Positions 1 through 9,867 of a DNA stretch of 44,316 bases are shown one piece after another (the first letter of the stretch is position 1; each line of letters opens with the position of its first letter). The position numbers and the translations under genes were made by a program. Origin of the DNA: an uncultured Ruminiclostridium sp. (lineage in GTDB: Bacteria; Bacillota; Clostridia; Oscillospirales; Ruminococcaceae). The notes under the pieces were generated by a model. The model saw nothing but the letters and a program-made list of their open reading frames with translations. It did no database searches and was not told the origin of the DNA. The stretch covers positions 1 through 44,316 of the forward strand of contig CAJTTE010000023.1 in assembly GCA_910579265.1 (NCBI GenBank), in the 5' to 3' direction.

Positions 1-54
1 GGCTTTCTCTCAATATCTTTTTTTCGATTGTCCAATATCTATTGTAGCTCTACA
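1..54. repeat. Terminal inverted repeat, left copy (54 bp)
   Basis: The first 54 bases are the exact reverse complement of the last 54 (44263-44316); identity stops at base 55. It contains two CAATATCT direct repeats and a TGTAG/CTACA half-palindrome. No coding potential. It may be a genomic repeat at which assembly stopped, an inversion junction, or an assembly-graph artefact; these cannot be separated here. Confidence 0.95.
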
Positions 55-84
55 TCTGTAAATGAAAAAAATTTTAAAAAGCGG

Positions 85-113
85 TTGCAATTAAACGGAA
101 TCTGTGATATAGT
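85..113 (+). promoter_or_regulatory. Sigma-A-like promoter of the first histidine kinase
   Basis: TTGCAA at 85-90 and TATAGT at 108-113 with a 17-bp spacer, about 180 bp upstream of the kinase start. It is the only good -35/-10 pair seen before this gene. Inference from consensus only. Confidence 0.5.
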
Positions 114-294
114 TAAAATATATGATTTACAATCAGAAGAACGGCGGAAGAATGAATATATATCATTTTAAAAGCCTTTTATAATTGATTCTGCTTTAAC
201 GGCAAATGTGCGATTTTAAAATTCAGTTGTTCGGGAAAGAAGGATGAAGACGAACAATTTCATTCAGTTCATTTGTCGAAGAAAGGATACAGAA

Positions 295-2871
295 ATGGAA
301 AAAATCAGAAAGGTGAAAAGAGAAACCTTTGTTTTTATTATTATAAGCTTTGTTGTTTTAATAAGCGTTGTGATTGGTTCAATGACGTTTTTTACGGTTG
401 TTTTAGCGAATAAAAACGAACAGGTGATCAGCGACATAGGAAATCTTTATATGTCCGGAATAAGCAAGGAAATCTCAATGCATTTTGAAACGACTATAGA
501 TTTGCGGCTTAACCAGTTGGAAACAGTTGTTATAAGAAATAAATCGGAAAGCTTTGATAATTATCAGGAGTTGATCAATCGTCTTTCGTATGAAGGTAAT
601 ATATGTGAATTCAACTGTATGGCTATGATGAGCGATAAAGGTGAATTTCAAATGATATACGGTGATGAAATCAAGTTAAGCGATCCGGAGCCGTTTATAA
701 ATTCTTTGAATAATGATGAAAAGAAGGTTGCTATAGGAAAAAATTCCAAGGGAGAAGACGTAATTGTCATGGGTATCTCGACCGTATACCCTATGGAAAG
801 CGGGGAAAAGTGTACGGCTTTGATCGGAGGGATACCGGTAGATTACATTGACTATATCCTTTCTTTGGATATTGACGATTCATCAACACTTACATATTCA
901 CATATAATAAGGCGGGACGGAAGTTTTATAATCCAAAGTGCAAATGTTTCCGAGACAAATTATTTTGACAGAATAATAGCGTCTTATGATGATTATAAGG
1001 GGAAGGATGCTTATCAGTACGTCAAGGAATTTAAAGAAGCGATCAATAAAAATGAAAACTATTTTACGACATACTCTTTTGAAGGGGAAATAAGAAGTCT
1101 TTACTGTACAAGGCTGCCTAATTCGGAATGGTATCTGGTAACGGTTATGCCTTACGGAGACGTTGATATTGTCGTCAATAGTATGGAAAAGGACAGAACA
1201 TTCAATTTCTCATTAAGCATGGCGATTGTGTTGTTCTTTGTTGTTGTTGTTTTTATTATCTATTTTATATTGACGCAGAAACAGATAAAGGAAATTGAGG
1301 CGGCACGCAAAGAGGCAACAATAGCAAATAAGGCAAAAAGCGAGTTCCTTTCCAATATGAGTCATGATATACGCACTCCCATGAACGCGATTGTCGGTAT
1401 GACCGCAATCGCAATAAGCAATATTGATAATAAGCAGCAGATACAAACCTGCCTTAAAAAAATATCTCTTTCAAGTAAGCATCTTCTCGGTCTGATTAAT
1501 GATATTCTGGATATGTCCAAAATAGAGAGCGGAAAAATGACGCTCAATATGGACAGCGTTTCTCTGCGCGAGGTTATGGATAGTCTGGTAAATATTGTTC
1601 AACCGCAGGTTAAGAGTAAAAACCAGCGTTTTGACGTGCTGATCCATGATATACAGACCGAAAATGTTTTTTGTGACAGCGTGCGCCTTAATCAGGTAAT
1701 TTTGAATCTATTGTCCAACGCCGTAAAATTCACACCGAATGAAGGAACTATTCAGGTCGTTCTTTACCAAGAGGATTCCGAGTTGGGCGACGATTATGTC
1801 AAAGTACATATCATCGTAAAAGATAACGGCATAGGAATGTCTCCGGAATTCATGGACAAAATATTTGATTCGTTTGCAAGAGAGGACAATAAGAGGGTAC
1901 ATAAAACAGAGGGTACCGGTCTCGGTATGGCAATCACAAAATATATCGTTGACGCCATGAAGGGAACTATAGCCGTAGAAAGCGAACAGGGGAAGGGAAC
2001 AACGTTCCACATTACTGTTGATTTTGAAAAGGTTCTTGATATCGACGAAGAAATGATACTGCCTAATTGGCATATGCTTGTCGTTGATGATGATAAAGAG
2101 ATTTGTATGGGAGTCATGAATTCTCTTACGGAAATCGGAGTAAAAGCGGAATGGGCATTGGATGGGGAATCCGCTTTGAAAATGATCGAGGAGCATCATA
2201 TAAAGCATGATGATTACCATATCATACTTCTGGACTGGAAGCTTCCGGGAATTGACGGAATAGAAACGGCTCGTCGTATTCATCAGATAATAGATGAGGA
2301 TATTCCCATTATACTTATTTCAGCGTATGATTGCAGTGAGATCGAGAATGAGGCGAAAAAAGCGGGAGTATCCGGATTTATTTCAAAGCCGCTCTTTAAA
2401 TCAACTCTTTTCTACGGACTTAGGCAATTTGCCGATAATGCGGAGGATATTGCCATTCAGATAGAAGAGAAGAAAACGGAGCTTAATGGCATAAGAATTC
2501 TTGTAGCAGAGGATAACGAGCTCAACTGGGAGATAGCAAATGAGCTTTTATCGGCCGAATTGGGTCTTGTGTTGGATTTGGCGGAAAACGGTCAAATTTG
2601 TGTTGATAAATTCAACAATTCTCCCATTGGCTATTATGCCGCGATACTTATGGACGTAAGAATGCCAATAATGAACGGACTTGAGGCAACCGAAGCTATA
2701 CGTAAGCTCAATCGTTCCGATTCGGATCTTCCTATTATTGCCATGACAGCCGATGCCTTTTCAGAAGACATAAAAAAATGTCTGGACAGTGGTATGAACG
2801 CACATGTCGCTAAGCCCATAGATGTTGGTGATGTTGGAAGGCTTCTTGATAAGTTTATAAATAAAAAATGA
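295..2871 (+). CDS. Membrane-bound hybrid histidine kinase with two receiver domains
   Basis: An 858-residue sensor kinase. One membrane segment lies near residues 11-38, a ~265-residue extracellular sensor (Cache-like by size and position) follows, and a second segment lies near 307-330. The HisKA box FLSNMSHDIRTPMN carries the phospho-acceptor His357. The ATPase N-box, DNGIGM (from 510) and GTGLGM (from 541) are intact. Two receivers follow: the first has an acidic DDD cluster and phospho-Asp near 647 (LLDWKLPG), the second AEDN and Asp near 787 (LMDVRMP), both with the conserved SKP/AKP lysine. Start 295 is preferred over an in-frame ATG at 244 because AAAGGA (282-287) sits 7 nt upstream, while 244 has a site almost touching it. 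Monocistronic, ending in a terminator. The ligand and output are unknown, and no DNA-binding partner is adjacent. Confidence 0.93.
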   Translation: MEKIRKVKRETFVFIIISFVVLISVVIGSMTFFTVVLANKNEQVISDIGNLYMSGISKEISMHFETTIDLRLNQLETVVIRNKSESFDNYQELINRLSYEGNICEFNCMAMMSDKGEFQMIYGDEIKLSDPEPFINSLNNDEKKVAIGKNSKGEDVIVMGISTVYPMESGEKCTALIGGIPVDYIDYILSLDIDDSSTLTYSHIIRRDGSFIIQSANVSETNYFDRIIASYDDYKGKDAYQYVKEFKEAINKNENYFTTYSFEGEIRSLYCTRLPNSEWYLVTVMPYGDVDIVVNSMEKDRTFNFSLSMAIVLFFVVVVFIIYFILTQKQIKEIEAARKEATIANKAKSEFLSNMSHDIRTPMNAIVGMTAIAISNIDNKQQIQTCLKKISLSSKHLLGLINDILDMSKIESGKMTLNMDSVSLREVMDSLVNIVQPQVKSKNQRFDVLIHDIQTENVFCDSVRLNQVILNLLSNAVKFTPNEGTIQVVLYQEDSELGDDYVKVHIIVKDNGIGMSPEFMDKIFDSFAREDNKRVHKTEGTGLGMAITKYIVDAMKGTIAVESEQGKGTTFHITVDFEKVLDIDEEMILPNWHMLVVDDDKEICMGVMNSLTEIGVKAEWALDGESALKMIEEHHIKHDDYHIILLDWKLPGIDGIETARRIHQIIDEDIPIILISAYDCSEIENEAKKAGVSGFISKPLFKSTLFYGLRQFADNAEDIAIQIEEKKTELNGIRILVAEDNELNWEIANELLSAELGLVLDLAENGQICVDKFNNSPIGYYAAILMDVRMPIMNGLEATEAIRKLNRSDSDLPIIAMTADAFSEDIKKCLDSGMNAHVAKPIDVGDVGRLLDKFINKK

Positions 2872-2884
2872 TATGATGGATTTT

Positions 2885-2920
2885 AAAAGCTGCCGTTATG
2901 ATTTTTGGCAGCTTTTAATT
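2885..2920 (+). terminator. Intrinsic terminator after the histidine kinase
   Basis: A 10-bp perfect stem, AAAAGCTGCC (2885-2894) with GGCAGCTTTT (2907-2916), starts 14 nt after the stop codon and has a 12-nt loop. The U-rich 3' arm serves as the tract. Confidence 0.75.
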
Positions 2921-3586
2921 GTAGCATAATTAAAAATAAGGTTCGGGTTAAAAATGCGATCGCGTGATAACGTGAGTTAATGGTCACATTGCTGTTATAA
3001 TTCTTGGCAAATCTTAAAATACCTACTTTTATTTATATTGGTTTTTCCTTATGTATTCACTTATGTACCGTTTTAAAAGAATTTATACAGCCTCACAATG
3101 AGGGTTAGTTAACATAATATGAATTGATTATGTAAACCGGAAATTATTTTAGATTTAATAAAAATAACAGATATGACGAGATCGGTTTGTGCATAGCATG
3201 ATCCGTGAATGAACGGCAAAAGCGCAACACATTTGTGAATAATAAACCGAGGATCGATCGGGGCAAGGCAGATATCGGATAAAACACCAATCCCTGCTTG
3301 CAGAGCTTTTTCAATGCTTCAGCATTATGTAAACCAACATACCACGGCTTGCTCCGGACGGCGATATGTGGGTATTTATGGATTCTGTTGACACTTTATA
3401 ATGCCCGGATTTTCACAGAAGTGTTTTTTAACGAGATGATGGAATGACTTGTTTGATGTGATAATGGAATAAAGCTTCGGAGTTTCGGAGATGAAAAGTA
3501 TGACGGCATTTTTACGATTAAGTGGTGTTAAATAGTTTTATGTATAAGCAGAACACTATAAACTGTTTATTAAAGGAAATTTTGTA
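2921..3586. other. Intergenic region without a recognisable gene
   Basis: About 670 bp, AT-rich, with no open frame having a ribosome site, no RNA family recognised and no copy of the window's MITEs. A ribosome site (AAAGGAA) for the next gene lies at its right end. Confidence 0.6.
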
Positions 3587-4702
3587 ATGATACTTCAAGA
3601 TAATGTGATCAAAGAATATTTAAAAAATGTTTATTTTATAACCGGAACTCCTTGCGGCGGAAAGACAACAATCTCACGAGAGTTGGCAAAACGACACAAT
3701 TTATTGGTTTATGATATTGATGAGCAGTTTGAAAAGCACCGGAAAATGTCAAATCCTGCTTTTCAGCCGTCAATGAATAAGGTTTTTAAGGATGCGGATG
3801 AGTTTTTTGGGCGTACTGTAGAGGAATATAAAAAATGGTTGATTGAAAACACAAGGGAACAATTGGATTTTGTATTATTGGACTTGATCCGCCTTTCACA
3901 AAATCAAATCGTATTGTGTGACTGCCATTTGACGGTGGAAGAAGCTAAAAAAATCACGGAAGCATCCCGAATAGTTTTTTTAATAAAGGAACCTTCAAAT
4001 TTAGTTGATGATTACTGCAACCGACCAGATCATAAAGGATTTAGCGATTTTATTAACAGTACGTCTGACACCGAGAAGGCAAAGAAGATGTGCAATGCAA
4101 CCCTGAAAAGCCTAAATGAGAAAAGGTGTAGGGATATCAAGGATAGTGATTATTATTGGATCGAACGAACCGCAAAAGGTACGATCGATGAAACTGCGGA
4201 AAAAGTAGAAAGACACTTTGGATTTATAAAAAAATATTTTAACATGAATGAATTGGAGATAAAAAGAGTAGACAAAGGCACGGACTTGGCTGATAAACTA
4301 ATTGATTTTGTTGAAAATTTTTCATGGGAAGACGTAAAAAAACATATGCTGGAAATACTTCGGTCGTGGATGTTTACCGATTGGGAAACGCCGTTTGCAG
4401 CAATAGTAAACGGTGAAATTGCGGGGATGGCTACTATCATGAGGACAGACTATTATCCGATGCCCGAAATATATCCATGGATATCAAGTATTTTTGTAAC
4501 GGAAAAATATCGCGGATACAGGATCAGCGAAAAGCTGATTGATTTTGCGAATCAGTATGCAAAAGAAAATGGATTTAACAAAACATATATCCCATCAGAG
4601 CATACAGGCCTGTATGAAAAGTATGGATATCGTTATGTTAAAGATATTTTAAATTACGGTAACGGAAAAGACAGATTGTATGTCAAAGAACTGAAGAAAT
4701 AA
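3587..4702 (+). CDS. P-loop kinase / GNAT acetyltransferase fusion
   Basis: A 371-residue two-domain protein. Residues 1-~215 are a small-molecule-kinase-like P-loop domain: the Walker A loop GTPCGGKTT is at 20-28, a YDIDEQF strand follows as in shikimate/adenylate-kinase-like folds, and LCDCHL could be the second acidic strand. Residues ~222-371 form a GNAT domain: IAGMATIMRTDY is the beta4 region, and YRGYRISEKL is the acetyl-CoA pyrophosphate-binding segment, though the usual GxG/A is changed. GLYEKYGYRY closes the fold. It starts at ATG with AAAGGAA ~8 nt upstream. It stands alone between long noncoding stretches. The substrate is unknown. Antibiotic-modifying or nucleotide-salvage roles are possible but unsupported. 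Confidence 0.8.
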   Translation: MILQDNVIKEYLKNVYFITGTPCGGKTTISRELAKRHNLLVYDIDEQFEKHRKMSNPAFQPSMNKVFKDADEFFGRTVEEYKKWLIENTREQLDFVLLDLIRLSQNQIVLCDCHLTVEEAKKITEASRIVFLIKEPSNLVDDYCNRPDHKGFSDFINSTSDTEKAKKMCNATLKSLNEKRCRDIKDSDYYWIERTAKGTIDETAEKVERHFGFIKKYFNMNELEIKRVDKGTDLADKLIDFVENFSWEDVKKHMLEILRSWMFTDWETPFAAIVNGEIAGMATIMRTDYYPMPEIYPWISSIFVTEKYRGYRISEKLIDFANQYAKENGFNKTYIPSEHTGLYEKYGYRYVKDILNYGNGKDRLYVKELKK

Positions 4703-6108
4703 TGAGGGTCCGACGACTTAATATTTATAACTACTGGGTTTACTTAAAATATCAGTGGGACTGAGTATGTCTGTGTTTCCTCCTGAAAGCTTACTATTGT
4801 TAAGAGGATTTTAAAAAATTTGGCTTTTAACAGACCTGATAAAAATTAATCTTATTCTGAATTCCGAAAAAATTTATTTGCGGATAGTTATATAATGTTC
4901 TGTTTCATATATCAGATGATATTCAAATAATAAACATGTGATTTGTTTTTTAGGATTGATCACATTTTTATAACGTAGTAAAAAATGCCGCACATGCGTT
5001 AAATCCGATTCATACAATGCCTCGCTTTTCATATGGTGCTTAAATAAATTTTATTTTATTAAAAGCTTTCCGTACTGTCCGTTAAAGAATTATGTTTAAT
5101 CGGAGAGAGGGCAGCCGAATGATGTTGTCATATAAAATTAAAAAGGGAAAAGCTTGTAACAAAACAGATCTATTCTATATTTTTTGAAATACAATACGGG
5201 CTGCGGCCATAAAAAGAGATATGGGAGCAGAGTAATATTGACAAATAAAGCTGCGGCATGTTACAATAAAAATATATATATTAGACTGTAATAAACAGTA
5301 TGATACAGACAGAGATCTGTAGGACCGTATCAGCCTGAGCAAATTTGCCTATGGACAATAGCGCTGCTTCCGAGCCTGATCTATAAATTGTAAACGGGAT
5401 ATGACGATTTTGAAAATCGAAATATAAATAAAACTTTTTCGCGTTGATTATATCCGGAGCACCGGAGGTTATTTTCATAATAATCGGATTTTCGCCGTAA
5501 ACATTGTTGTTATATCACTTTTGCACTATCATCAAACGAATAAGAGCAAAATATTCATACGTGTGCCCGGGTATAAAAGTAACTATGGATATACGGAGCA
5601 AAATTTTTATTTTGACCGGTTGGCAAATGTACGGTAACGGTTTTATGGTTTCAACAATGCCCGTTATAATGAAATATGCTTTTTATGTAATGGGAGTATA
5701 TTATATTCTGATCGCGTATGAAGCTTGTACCGGCTGACAGAAAAAACATGCTGTTTTTTGCGGAATATCAATCTCTTTACGGTACTTTTGCATATGACAA
5801 CGGCGGAATTTTTCTATAATGAAACACATACTGTATCTTATCTAAAGATAACGTATATATTACGGGTTTCAGGACAAGATCCTTTAAAATTTATTTAATG
5901 TCATGCTTCATATTGCGGGATGATTTAAAAGTAAGCTGTCGTATTATGTTATCCCATGTAATACGGATATGGCGGTACAGCTATATCTTTATCATAAGGG
6001 ACTTAAACGGATCAAAGAAATATTCGGCTTCTATACGGGCTCTGATCAACCGGAATGTCAGAGTGGCTGTAATATTTGTAAAATAAAACGGATATTCGTG
6101 AGGTTTTT
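4703..6108. other. 1.4 kb region with no convincing gene; possibly decayed
   Basis: Only short open frames without ribosome sites occur on either strand. A good sigma-A promoter (5238-5267) points into a segment with no ORF. Just after it, TGATAC (about 5297) and GTATCA (about 5326) enclose an inner ACAGA/TCTGT pair, so a structured transcript or the wreck of a gene is possible. No protein family could be read through the stops. Confidence 0.5.
5238..5267 (+). promoter_or_regulatory. Orphan sigma-A-like promoter
   Basis: TTGACA (5238-5243), an 18-bp spacer and TACAAT (5262-5267). No coding frame begins within several hundred bases downstream. It could drive a noncoding RNA or be a relic. Confidence 0.5.
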
Positions 6109-6348
6109 ATGCGACAGGTTTATTTATTATGGCATTGCCACGAGCTGAGAGATGATCTGGGGGTTCATGACGAAGAGAAGCTTATAGGTGTTTTTTCACG
6201 AAGGGAAAAGGCGCGCGAGGCGATTGAATTGTTAAAAAGCAAGGATGGCTTTAAAGATTATCCTTTGGAATGCTTTGAAATACATAAGACGGTAATAGAC
6301 GGCATTAATTGGATCGATGGCTTTTGTACTGTTTATTGGAGCGAATGA
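6109..6348 (+). CDS. Small conserved protein (DUF7336-like)
   Basis: A 79-residue protein beginning MRQVYLLWHCHEL, with EEKLIGVFS, a charged helix (EKAREAIELLKSKDGFKDYP) and the ending WIDGFCTVYW. This pattern is that of short cytosolic proteins now grouped as DUF7336, whose function is unknown. No signal peptide, membrane segment or catalytic motif is visible. The ATG follows GTGAGG at a normal distance. The gene ends 17 bp before the pdp start and may be co-transcribed with it, but nothing links it to nucleoside metabolism. Confidence 0.75.
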   Translation: MRQVYLLWHCHELRDDLGVHDEEKLIGVFSRREKAREAIELLKSKDGFKDYPLECFEIHKTVIDGINWIDGFCTVYWSE

Positions 6349-6365
6349 GATCCGGAGGTCAATAT

Positions 6366-7700
6366 ATGAATTTTATTGAGGTAATTGAAAACAAAAGAAA
6401 TAAAAAAGCGCTATCCGAGGAAGAGATCAGATTTTTTATCAATAGTGTTACCGATGGTTCTGTTCCGGATTATCAGATAAGCGCCCTTCTTATGGCGATT
6501 TATCTTAACGGAATGAGCGACGGAGAGTTGTCAATTCTTACTGACGCAATGGCAAAAAGCGGCGATCGTGTTGATCTTAGTTACATTGACGGAATTAAAG
6601 TCGATAAGCACTCCAGCGGCGGAGTAGGGGACAAGGTCACTCTTGCGGTTGCGCCAATGGTTTCGGCCTGCGGACTTACGGTTGCTAAAATGTCGGGCAG
6701 GGGATTAGGCTTCAGCGGCGGGACTATCGATAAGCTGGAATCTATTCCTGGATTCCGGACTGCTCTTTCCGAAGAGGAATTTGTTGAATTTATAAAAAGA
6801 GACGGAATTGCTCTTATGGGGCAGACTAAAAATGTTGCTCCGGCGGATAAAAAGATTTATGCTCTGCGAGATGTAACCGGCACTGTGGAAAGTATTCCGC
6901 TTATTGCCGCGAGTATTATGAGCAAAAAGCTTGCCTGCGGTTCGGACAGCATAGTTCTTGACGTCAAGTGCGGTTCCGGGGCGTTTATGAAATCGTTTGA
7001 GGACGCCGCGGCTTTGGCTGAAAAAATGGAACATATAGGCCGGGCAAACGGACGAAGCATATATGCACTTATTACAAACATGGATCAGCCGTTGGGTAGG
7101 GCGGTAGGTAATGCGCTTGAAGTAAAGGAAGCTATTGATATACTTAAAGGAATTGGTCCTAATGATGTTACGGAGCTTTGTTTTATCATAGGCTCATTTA
7201 TGCTTCTGGCCGGAAAAAAGTCCGATAATCTCGATCAGGCACGTCAAATGTTAGAGAGCTCCGTTAAAAACGGTTCGGCTCTTGAAAAATTTAAGCGGTT
7301 TATAGAAAACCAGGGCGGTGATCCCCGTATTATTCATGACCCGGAGCTGCTGCCGTCAGCCAAGACGGTTATTACCGCCAAAGCACCTTCGGACGGTACT
7401 GTTACGTCTATAGACGGAGAAAAGATCGGGACGGCTGCCTTAACCGTCAGGGCCGGAAGAATTTTAAAAAACGACGTCATAGATCATTCCAGCGGATTCG
7501 TGCTTCTGGCCAAGACAGGCGATAAGGTTTCTAAGGGACAGGCATTAGCGGAAATACATGCTCCGGATAAGGAAACCGCTGAGGCAGCTGAAAGACAGAT
7601 CGTCGATGCATACGGTTTTTCTGGTAAACCTGAAGCTAAGAAGCTTCTTCTCGGATATTTTGACAGGGAGGGCCTTCACATTGATCAGAATAAGTATTGA
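6366..7700 (+). CDS. pdp: Pyrimidine-nucleoside phosphorylase
   Basis: A 444-residue cytosolic enzyme that phosphorolyses uridine, deoxyuridine and thymidine to the base and (deoxy)ribose-1-phosphate. The family phosphate-binding signature KHSSGGVGDK lies at 81-90, followed by KMSGRGLGFSGGTIDKLES; the C-terminal alpha/beta domain is present. The length fits firmicute Pdp (about 430-445). Start 6366 is chosen because CGGAGG lies 7 nt upstream and the product then begins MNFIEVIENKR as in relatives; a 19-codon in-frame extension has no such site. The stop overlaps the cdd start by 20 bp, so the two are translationally coupled and act in sequence in pyrimidine salvage. Confidence 0.95.
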   Translation: MNFIEVIENKRNKKALSEEEIRFFINSVTDGSVPDYQISALLMAIYLNGMSDGELSILTDAMAKSGDRVDLSYIDGIKVDKHSSGGVGDKVTLAVAPMVSACGLTVAKMSGRGLGFSGGTIDKLESIPGFRTALSEEEFVEFIKRDGIALMGQTKNVAPADKKIYALRDVTGTVESIPLIAASIMSKKLACGSDSIVLDVKCGSGAFMKSFEDAAALAEKMEHIGRANGRSIYALITNMDQPLGRAVGNALEVKEAIDILKGIGPNDVTELCFIIGSFMLLAGKKSDNLDQARQMLESSVKNGSALEKFKRFIENQGGDPRIIHDPELLPSAKTVITAKAPSDGTVTSIDGEKIGTAALTVRAGRILKNDVIDHSSGFVLLAKTGDKVSKGQALAEIHAPDKETAEAAERQIVDAYGFSGKPEAKKLLLGYFDREGLHIDQNKY

Positions 7701-8100
7701 GGACAGCGGATTCGCTTTACTTGCGCAAAAAGCAAGGGAGGCTATGGAAAAATCCTATTGTCCCTATTCGGGATATAGGGTAGGGGCGGCCGTTATTACC
7801 GGGCAGAATAAAATTTATACCGGATGCAATATTGAAAACGGAAGCTATGGAGCGTCTAATTGCGCCGAAAGAACGGCTTTATTCAAAGCGGTCAGCGAGG
7901 GAGAAAGAGACTTTTCCGCTTTGGCTGTTTTTACCGATGAAGGGAATTCTCCTCCTTTCCCGTGCGGTATTTGCAGGCAGGTCTTAAGTGAATTCTGTTC
8001 TTCGGATATGCCCTTGATTATTTTCGACGGGGATAAATCGGTTTATAATGTTACTTTAGGCGAGCTTTTACCCTTTGCTTTTGAATTAAATAAAGAATAA
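7681..8100 (+). CDS. cdd: Cytidine deaminase
   Basis: A 139-residue zinc enzyme converting cytidine/deoxycytidine to uridine/deoxyuridine, feeding Pdp encoded just upstream. The zinc ligands and proton shuttle are visible: NCAERTALF (Cys61, Glu63) and PCGICRQ (Cys95, Cys98). The substrate-binding CPYSGYRVGAA and GCNIENGSYG are also there. The start is taken as TTG at 7681, which has GGGAGG about 9 nt upstream inside the end of pdp and gives a normal-length N-terminus. The next ATG (7744) would remove the first helix. The frame is also open further upstream, but that part overlaps pdp and is not family-like. Confidence 0.92.
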   Translation: MIRISIEDSGFALLAQKAREAMEKSYCPYSGYRVGAAVITGQNKIYTGCNIENGSYGASNCAERTALFKAVSEGERDFSALAVFTDEGNSPPFPCGICRQVLSEFCSSDMPLIIFDGDKSVYNVTLGELLPFAFELNKE

Positions 8101-8120
8101 TTAATGAAAGGATAACCTAA

Positions 8121-9305
8121 ATGAAGAAAGCCGTTAGAAATCTTAGCAGTTTATTTATTTCCGCATGCATGCTGTTCACAGCGTGCAGCAGCGGAAACAG
8201 CCTTACCGGAACGGGAGCGGATATTCCCGAATTTGAGATCCAGCAGCGGGAGCTCCCCGAAAGCGAAGGCCTTAGTTTTGTAAAGAAGCTTAAGCTTGGC
8301 TGGAATCTTGGCAATACTCTTGATGCAAATAAAAGGACATCAGAAGAAAGCGCATCGGAGACAGCATGGGGTGCGCCTATGACAACGGAGGAGATGATAA
8401 AGGCTATTAAAAACGCAGGTTTTAATACTCTGAGGCTTCCCGTTACCTGGCACACACATATGGATGAGAACTATAAAATAACCGAGTACTGGATGGGGCG
8501 GGTAAAAGAGGTCGTTGACTACGCTTATAATAACGGAATGTACGTAATTCTTAATATCCATCATGATACGGATATAAAATATTATTATCCGTCATATGAT
8601 ACCCTGGATAACACAAAAAAATATTCAAAAGAGGTATGGACTCAGATTTGTGAAACATTTAAGGATTATGACGAACGTCTTATTTTTGAGTCGATAAACG
8701 AACCGAGACTAATCGGTACGTCGAATGAATGGTGGGTTGATACCAACAGTGATTTGGGTAAAGAAGTCATCGACTGCATTATGCAGGTGAATCAGGAATT
8801 CGTGGATATTGTAAGAGCCAGCGGGGGAAACAATGACAAAAGATATCTTATGGCACCCAGCTATTGCGCTTCGCCCGCTTTTGCGTGCGCCGACAGCTTC
8901 AGCTTGCCCGATGACCCGGCAGACAGAATCATTGCTTCAGTACATGCGTATGAGCCTTACGATTTTGCACTTTCGGATAAAATGGAAGCTTCAAAATTTG
9001 ATCCGGAACGAATGGGCAGATTGATAGATAAAGTAATGGACGGTCTTTACGATAAATTTACTTCAAAAGGCATTCCGGTAGTCATAGGTGAATTCGGTTC
9101 GCGTAATAAGAATGAAAATACGGAATCAAGGATAGCTCATGCCGGTTATTATGTCGCTTCGGCAAGAGCAGCCGGTATAAGCTGCGTATGGTGGGATAAC
9201 AATGCCTTTACGGGTAACGGCGAATTATTCGGTCTGTACAACAGGAGCGAAATGGATTGGACATATCCGGATATAGCTTTGGCGCTTATTAAAAACTGCG
9301 AGTAA
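8121..9305 (+). CDS. Cell-surface endo-beta-glucanase, GH5 (subfamily 4-like) lipoprotein
   Basis: A 394-residue secreted glycoside hydrolase. The N-terminal hydrophobic stretch ends in a lipobox (FTAC at ~19-22), so it is probably lipid-anchored; a Ser/Thr/Gly linker follows. The catalytic (beta/alpha)8 barrel starts at LGWNLGNTLDA. Other signatures are LRLPVTWH, LNIHHD, the acid/base Glu194 in ESINEPR, and the nucleophile Glu324 in VVIGEFGSR. The WNLGNTLDA and INEPR wording matches GH5_4, which acts on cellulose, xyloglucan and mixed-linkage glucans. No carbohydrate-binding or dockerin domain is present. GAAAGGAT precedes the ATG. It lies 20 bp after cdd, probably in one transcript, although the functional link to nucleoside salvage is unclear. 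Confidence 0.93.
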   Translation: MKKAVRNLSSLFISACMLFTACSSGNSLTGTGADIPEFEIQQRELPESEGLSFVKKLKLGWNLGNTLDANKRTSEESASETAWGAPMTTEEMIKAIKNAGFNTLRLPVTWHTHMDENYKITEYWMGRVKEVVDYAYNNGMYVILNIHHDTDIKYYYPSYDTLDNTKKYSKEVWTQICETFKDYDERLIFESINEPRLIGTSNEWWVDTNSDLGKEVIDCIMQVNQEFVDIVRASGGNNDKRYLMAPSYCASPAFACADSFSLPDDPADRIIASVHAYEPYDFALSDKMEASKFDPERMGRLIDKVMDGLYDKFTSKGIPVVIGEFGSRNKNENTESRIAHAGYYVASARAAGISCVWWDNNAFTGNGELFGLYNRSEMDWTYPDIALALIKNCE

Positions 9306-9867
9306 ATTTAAAGTATCGTTAATGTCATGCGGTTTATAATCCGTAGTATATATGCGTTTCTTTATAGTGGCATACCCTTGGAAATACGGGACAAATCCTT
9401 TAAAGATCTTGAAAGATAATAATCGTTGTATCCGGGGTTATTCTCATGCTTCTTCCATTGCTCCGGTGCAGTTTAGGAATACTCGTATATCGTCCCTTTG
9501 TCCGCCGCTATCTAAAGTTCAACTTCAGTCAGAGCGAACCGATGCGGATTGCCGCCGTTTTTTTCTATTTTGTTCCCGGTCAGGCGTATATAGAAAAAAT
9601 ATAATAACAGTTAAAAGAAAGCTTAAGTTACTTTGTGCCCGTAATATATAAACGGATAACGGCGAACATGCTTTGGCGACGGGAGATAGAATTTTAGAGT
9701 AGTCGTCTCTTTTATCTTTCCGGCACGCATGATTAACAGGCTAACCGTTTACTGCGGCGGATATTTTTTGCTGCTGTCGTATCGGTCGGCTTTTATCGCA
9801 ATAACGATCCGTATTTGAATTACGAATTGAATTACGAATAATAAAGATATGGAGCTTACCGATCAAT
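9306..9867. other. Intergenic region, no supported gene
   Basis: About 560 bp with no clear promoter, terminator or RNA. A 99-codon open frame at 9352-9651 has no ribosome site and its composition is unlike the neighbouring proteins; it is left uncalled. Confidence 0.5.

Noticed and set aside
1708..2283. 191-codon open frame antisense to the histidine kinase
   Set aside because: Shadow of the kinase coding strand; no ribosome site and no protein-like motif.
5281..6086. Three short frames (5281-5478 minus, 5504-5737, 5898-6086)
   Set aside because: No ribosome sites, no family resemblance, composition of noncoding AT-rich DNA.
9352..9651. 99-codon frame after the endoglucanase gene
   Set aside because: No Shine-Dalgarno, unusual Arg/Ser-rich composition and no recognisable domain.
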